Source: a virus
Direction: 5' to 3' (one strand)
IMG/VR virus record: IMGVR_UViG_3300030114_000015
Coordinates: 1 to 54,789 of that record
Length of the DNA: 54,789 nt
The notes beneath the pieces were generated by a model. It was given only the letters and a program-made list of their open reading frames with translations, searched no databases and was not told the DNA's origin. Position 1 is the stretch's first letter. Every line of letters begins with the position of its first letter. Below are positions 51,345 to 54,789 of the stretch, piece by piece. The position numbers and the translations under genes were made by a program.

Positions 51345-51820
51345 TGTTTTAAATTAAATTCAGTCAATATTTCATCATAAAGTTTTCCAGCTTCATTATA
51401 TTCTATATATTTATCTCTATTTGTAACATATGGTTTTAATTCTATTTTATCACCCCATGGTAATTTGGTTATATAATACCATGGACCAAAACATCCCATA
51501 GAATTTTGATACGAATCTTTGCCTAATTGAAAACCGAATTTTTCTTTTATTTCTTTTTCAGCTTCTAAATAATTCTCATCAAGAGATAAATACCCAGATG
51601 TAATTGAGATGTATCCTAATGGGGTATATATTTTTGATGGAGTGTTATAATAATATTCAACCATTATTCCTTCTGAATTTTCATCTACCTGATTATAATA
51701 TTGATTTGGACTTTCATTACACAACACTGTCAGTACTTTGTGCTTCTCATATATTTCTTGAATATCTTTTCTAATTTTTAATGCTGTTAAAACTTTTTCT
51801 TTAATTAATTCTTTATTCAT
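51341..51820 (-). CDS. Hypothetical protein, 159 aa
   Basis: Not recognised. Helical N-terminus, then aromatic-rich middle (FGPWYYITKLPWGDKI). No membrane span. Second gene behind the early-type promoter near 52256. ATG after GGAGAGAT, 25 bases after the preceding stop. Confidence 0.64.
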   Translation of the reverse strand: MNKELIKEKVLTALKIRKDIQEIYEKHKVLTVLCNESPNQYYNQVDENSEGIMVEYYYNTPSKIYTPLGYISITSGYLSLDENYLEAEKEIKEKFGFQLGKDSYQNSMGCFGPWYYITKLPWGDKIELKPYVTNRDKYIEYNEAGKLYDEILTEFNLKQ

Positions 51821-51845
51821 TTAAATCTCTCCTCTATTTTATGTA

Positions 51846-52211
51846 TCAAGCTATTCCTAATTTTTCTTTGAATCTTATATCTATTCTTTTTAAGAATCTA
51901 TAATAAGCATTTAATGTGTAAATGAAACATTTTATTTCGCCCACACTTGTACCTTTTTCTAGATTATATATTTCATAAATTTTGTCCATTTGTAATATGT
52001 AAGTATTTATATCTTTTATTTCTTGAGTAAATACTTCTAATTCATTTATGTCATTTATTAATGTTTCTATTAATTGGTTTCTATTTGAATATAGATGTTT
52101 TATCATTTCATTATCTACTTTAGTAAATACATATACTACATCATGTTCTTTTAATAATTCAACACTCCCTCTATTTAATCTTTGTATTACATTAATAATT
52201 TCTTTCATCAT
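51846..52211 (-). CDS. Hypothetical helical protein, 121 aa
   Basis: Not recognised. Almost all helix (ETLINDINELEVFTQEIKDI) with possible coiled coil at residues 35-75. The start is ATG at 52211, with TTAGGAGAG 8 bases upstream. First gene of an early-type unit. Confidence 0.64.
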   Translation of the reverse strand: MMKEIINVIQRLNRGSVELLKEHDVVYVFTKVDNEMIKHLYSNRNQLIETLINDINELEVFTQEIKDINTYILQMDKIYEIYNLEKGTSVGEIKCFIYTLNAYYRFLKRIDIRFKEKLGIA

Positions 52212-52243
52212 ATTCAACACTCTCCTAAATAATAATATTATAT

Positions 52244-52272
52244 TTCACTATTATAATATACAGTTATAATAT
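52244..52272 (-). promoter_or_regulatory. Early-type promoter (TATATTAT core)
   Basis: On minus TTATAACTGTATATTATAATAGTG with the core at 52253-52260, 42 bases before the ATG at 52211. It is arranged back-to-back with the endolysin promoter. Confidence 0.63.
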
Positions 52273-52288
52273 TGAACTTTTACTAAAA

Positions 52289-52300
52289 AACATATAAGTA
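52289..52300 (+). promoter_or_regulatory. Late-type promoter AACA-N6-TA (endolysin)
   Basis: AACATATAAGTA, with TA 28 bases before the endolysin ATG at 52328. Confidence 0.65.
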
Positions 52301-52327
52301 ATTAAAATAAAGAAAGGATGTGTTTTT

Positions 52328-53347
52328 ATGTCATTAAATTGGATACAGGATGATAATAGTAAAAAATGGTTTGCTTCGGAAGATAATGTAAATATTCTAG
52401 GATGGAAAAAAGATAATGAAAAATGGTATCATTTAAATGATAAAGATGGTTCATTGGATACTGGATTTTTCCAAACAGCAACTAATCAAGACCATTGGTT
52501 TTTTTCTTATTCGGAAAAAACTGAAAAAGATGGAGATACTCATTATGTTGGTGAAATGTCTACAGGATGGATTGAATATAAAGGAAGTTGGTATTATTTA
52601 TATCCTCAAGAAACTGGCAATTATGGAATTAAATATCAAGAAGGAGCTATGGCTACTAATTGGGTGAAACTTGGAGATAAACAAAAATGGTATTATCTTT
52701 TAGAGAAAGATACATATTATAATGGAATGACTTATTCTAAAGGTTCATGTGTATGTAACACTATATTAGAAATTAATGGTCAAAATTATTCTTTTGATAA
52801 GAATGGTGTGTGGCAATTGGATTATTCAAGATCAAGCGATTCGTTAGTATCCGATTCATTAGTTTCTTATGTAGCTGGTTGGGAATCGGGAGAATGGAGT
52901 TCAGAATCAGAGAATGCATATGAAGATCCATATTATCCAGGAGATCAAAGATATTGGACTATTGGTTATGGTACATGTTATTGTGCAATCCCTGAAGCTT
53001 TCCCTAACGGATTGAGTTCTACATGTACACAAGACCAAGCCTTAGGTTGGTTAAAACAAGAAATAAATTTAGTAGCAAATACTATTAAATCTGCTTTAGG
53101 TGATAATTATAATTCTATCTCACAACAAGCATTTGATTGTTTATGTGATATTGGATATAATGCTGGTACTGGAGCTGTAATAGGAGGTAATACTTGGAAA
53201 GCTATTATATCAGGTGATTCAGATTTAATAACAACTAAATTGATGAGTTGGAATAAGGCTAATGGTGTAGTAAGTTCAGGGTTAACTAAGAGATGTGAAT
53301 CTAGGGTTGAAATGTGTTTAAATGGAGTTTATAATTCCGATCATTAA
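52328..53347 (+). CDS. Endolysin: N-terminal choline-binding-type repeats plus GH24 lysozyme
   Basis: Muramidase that cuts the cell wall at lysis. Residues 1-165 hold cell-wall-binding repeats of the CW_1 type (GWKKDNEKWYHLND, STGWIEYKGSWYYL, ATNWVKLGDKQKWYYL), which in relatives bind choline or similar wall decorations. After a Ser-rich linker comes a T4-lysozyme-like domain: YVAGWESGEW with the likely catalytic E186, DPYYPGD, WTIGYGT (210-216) and GLTKRCESRVEM near the end. Most Gram-positive phage lysins place the binding domain at the C-terminus, so the order is reversed. No signal peptide, consistent with holin-dependent export. AAGGATGTG precedes the ATG. Confidence 0.9.
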   Translation: MSLNWIQDDNSKKWFASEDNVNILGWKKDNEKWYHLNDKDGSLDTGFFQTATNQDHWFFSYSEKTEKDGDTHYVGEMSTGWIEYKGSWYYLYPQETGNYGIKYQEGAMATNWVKLGDKQKWYYLLEKDTYYNGMTYSKGSCVCNTILEINGQNYSFDKNGVWQLDYSRSSDSLVSDSLVSYVAGWESGEWSSESENAYEDPYYPGDQRYWTIGYGTCYCAIPEAFPNGLSSTCTQDQALGWLKQEINLVANTIKSALGDNYNSISQQAFDCLCDIGYNAGTGAVIGGNTWKAIISGDSDLITTKLMSWNKANGVVSSGLTKRCESRVEMCLNGVYNSDH

Positions 53348-53351
53348 AATT

Positions 53352-53381
53352 ATAAGAGTGGTTATTCCACTCTTATTTTTT
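53352..53381 (+). terminator. Terminator after the endolysin gene
   Basis: ATAAGAGTGG, TTATT and CCACTCTTAT are followed by TTTTT, immediately past the stop at 53347. Confidence 0.88.
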
Positions 53382-53389
53382 ATATCTTA

Positions 53390-53401
53390 AACTTTTAAAT
53401 A
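53390..53401 (+). promoter_or_regulatory. Late-type promoter variant AACT-N6-TA
   Basis: AACTTTTAAATA, with TA 27 bases before the ATG at 53428. Confidence 0.48.
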
Positions 53402-53427
53402 ATAAAAAATATTAAGGAGTGTTGATT

Positions 53428-53907
53428 ATGGAATTTTATTACGGATATATAATTATAGTTACGGTTATTATATTAAGTCTACTAGCTAGACGTATACAGG
53501 TAAAAAATAAATGTGATGTCATTATGACTAATGCTGAAGTTGTCGCATTAGATAGACAATTTGTAAATAATATGGATGTAATCCCAATGTTGGATATATT
53601 TGTAGAGGACTGTATGATAAATGTAATATCTAAAAATATAGATTATGCTAAATTACAATCTGTATCCAGAGATAATCAAATAGAAATACTTAATCTAGTA
53701 TCTAATACAGTATCAGAAAGAATTTCACCATCTTTAATCAATAGATTGTCAACAGTATATAATAAGAATTGTATGACGGATGTATTGGCTGAAAGATGTT
53801 ATTTAAAAGTATTAGAATGGGCTAGAGAAATAAATGGACAAAAATATAAATCAGATGATGAAGCTAAAGAGTTTAATTTTAGTTTTGAAGCAGACGAAGA
53901 TAGATAA
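53428..53907 (+). CDS. Membrane-anchored protein next to the endolysin, 159 aa
   Basis: One N-terminal span (YYGYIIIVTVIILSLLA) then a basic patch and a long helical cytoplasmic part with an acidic tail. The same layout is seen at 31688. Its place after the endolysin suggests a lysis accessory, but no family was recognised. The start is ATG at 53428, with AAGGAG 9 bases upstream. Confidence 0.66.
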   Translation: MEFYYGYIIIVTVIILSLLARRIQVKNKCDVIMTNAEVVALDRQFVNNMDVIPMLDIFVEDCMINVISKNIDYAKLQSVSRDNQIEILNLVSNTVSERISPSLINRLSTVYNKNCMTDVLAERCYLKVLEWAREINGQKYKSDDEAKEFNFSFEADEDR

Positions 53908-53908
53908 A

Positions 53909-53940
53909 ATATGGATATGGGTCAACCCCATATCCTTTAT
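53909..53940. terminator. Bidirectional terminator between convergent genes
   Basis: GGATATGGG, a 5-base loop and CCCATATCC, between the stops at 53907 (+) and 53937 (-). T-rich on both outgoing sides. Confidence 0.82.
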
Positions 53941-54740
53941 TTATATCTAAATTTTATTGATCCTATGTATCCCCACAATTCTCTTATTATATTTAGATTA
54001 CATATAGTATTTATATGTTTTAAATCATCCCTTTCTATATATGGTAAATAGTTTGAATGATTCTTGGTATTTATAATATATCTAGACATATTATCGAAAT
54101 TACGATAATATTCAACATCTAACTCTAATCCTACGTATAGTTGATTAAATGATGCTATTAATTTAATGGTCTCTTCTACACCTTCCAATTCAGCAGACTG
54201 AAATACAGCTAATAAAAAATCTAAGAAGAAATTCTCATGTTTAACTAACTCTTCAGGTTTCATTCCTTTTATTGTTATCTTCTCTTTTTGAGAGAATGAA
54301 TCGTACATATAATATGCTTCTAAATCTTTATGATCTAGACTATAAAATGAAGAAAAAGTGTTATTATTGAGAAATTCTATATTCTCAAACTTAGTAATTT
54401 TGGCTGTTTTATTTATCAAGAATATAGCATCATTTCTTATTGACAATACATCTGTATCTGATATATCATTAGCTTCAAAAAATAACTTTCTAGATTCCTC
54501 AATACCTTGTTGTTTTATTTTTATTATCTTAGGATTGTTCTTTTCCATTTTACCTATAGTAATTTGTCTTTCCATTCTAGGACATTTTAAAAAGTATTGA
54601 TATTGACTCTCTGATAAAATTCCATATTTAAATAATATATTAATATTAGCTTTAGATATATCATACTCTCTTATTAATTGAGAAATTATAAATGGTATTT
54701 CAGCTTTGTATCTTATATGTTTGTATAATTTACTGCTCAT
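53937..54740 (-). CDS. Hypothetical protein, 267 aa
   Basis: Not recognised. Predominantly helical; the segment YDISKANINILFKYGILSES looks like a small helix-turn-helix, and the central region holds a strand-rich stretch. No membrane span. ATG at 54740 after AAGGAAGTG. Its promoter probably lies at or beyond the window edge, where AAAAAATAGAG at 54774-54784 may be the start of another gene's terminator stem. Confidence 0.66.
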   Translation of the reverse strand: MSSKLYKHIRYKAEIPFIISQLIREYDISKANINILFKYGILSESQYQYFLKCPRMERQITIGKMEKNNPKIIKIKQQGIEESRKLFFEANDISDTDVLSIRNDAIFLINKTAKITKFENIEFLNNNTFSSFYSLDHKDLEAYYMYDSFSQKEKITIKGMKPEELVKHENFFLDFLLAVFQSAELEGVEETIKLIASFNQLYVGLELDVEYYRNFDNMSRYIINTKNHSNYLPYIERDDLKHINTICNLNIIRELWGYIGSIKFRYK

Positions 54741-54789
54741 AAATTAACACTTCCTTAATATTTTTTGTTAAAAAATAGAGTAGGAAACC

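Noticed and set aside
54769-54789. Terminator hairpin at the window edge
   Set aside because: Only the left arm (AATAGAGTAGG-like) is inside the window, so the stem cannot be confirmed.

Overview
This window looks like a contiguous piece of the genome of a very large tailed phage (jumbo phage) of a low-GC Gram-positive host, probably a Clostridium-like Firmicute. The DNA is strikingly AT-rich and tightly coded on both strands, with ribosome sites of the AGGAGG type. It carries virion and lysis genes: fibre-like proteins, baseplate-like proteins, a holin, and a lysozyme with choline-binding-type repeats. It also carries a phage-encoded multisubunit RNA polymerase beta' split into two separate genes. 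Established knowledge: split beta/beta' genes, self-splicing introns in such genes, and two promoter classes are hallmarks of Bacillus phage AR9/PBS1 and, more widely, of phiKZ-related giant phages. No bacterial housekeeping gene, tRNA, CRISPR array or insertion sequence was seen.

Layout. 1-2693 (-): the 3' part of a group I intron with an HNH endonuclease, then exon 1 of a type II topoisomerase ATPase subunit. 2802-7669 (-): early or DNA-metabolism genes (Q/M-rich zinc protein, three small unknowns, RlaP-like nucleotidyltransferase, Dda/RecD-like helicase). 7746-8517 (+): two small baseplate-like genes. 8530-11623 (-): DnaB-like helicase and SbcD-like nuclease. 11724-20845 (-): large virion and fibre proteins. 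20945-25008 (+): a run of small genes including a PD-(D/E)XK nuclease. 25090-28853 (+): two fibre-type proteins. 28970-32463: membrane proteins and unknowns. 32552-33868 (-): probable virion protein. 33940-37790 (-): a run of small unknowns behind an HNH/AP2 endonuclease with a premature stop. 37847-45400 (-): RNAP beta' N-terminal gene (intron-split), a metallo-beta-lactamase operon, a free-standing HNH endonuclease, and RNAP beta' C-terminal gene. 45462-50151 (-): virion proteins and a zinc-ribbon protein with a tandem repeat. 50286-53907: lysis cassette (holin, endolysin) and small unknowns. The window starts inside the first intron and ends just upstream of the gene at 53937-54740.

How it works together. 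Two promoter-like motifs can be read by eye. One is TATATTAT, usually about 40 bases before a start codon. It precedes the Q/M-rich protein, the beta' N-terminal gene, the metallo-hydrolase operon and other non-virion genes. The other is AAC(A/T)-N6-TA, whose TA lies 21-31 bases before most of the start codons concerned. It precedes fibre, virion, holin and endolysin genes. As I recall them, these match the early and late promoters of AR9, so I infer that a relative of the AR9 two-polymerase system reads this genome and that the beta' genes here belong to the non-virion (late-transcribing) enzyme.

The most unusual observation is a shared N-terminal peptide, M-[K/N]-x-F-M-x-R. It is on all four homing-type endonucleases (in one the R codon is now a stop), on the SbcD-like nuclease as part of an N-terminal extension, and on one small early protein. 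It may be a sorting or processing signal. The introns themselves are paralogous ribozymes whose internal guide sequences have changed to match two different catalytic-core exons.
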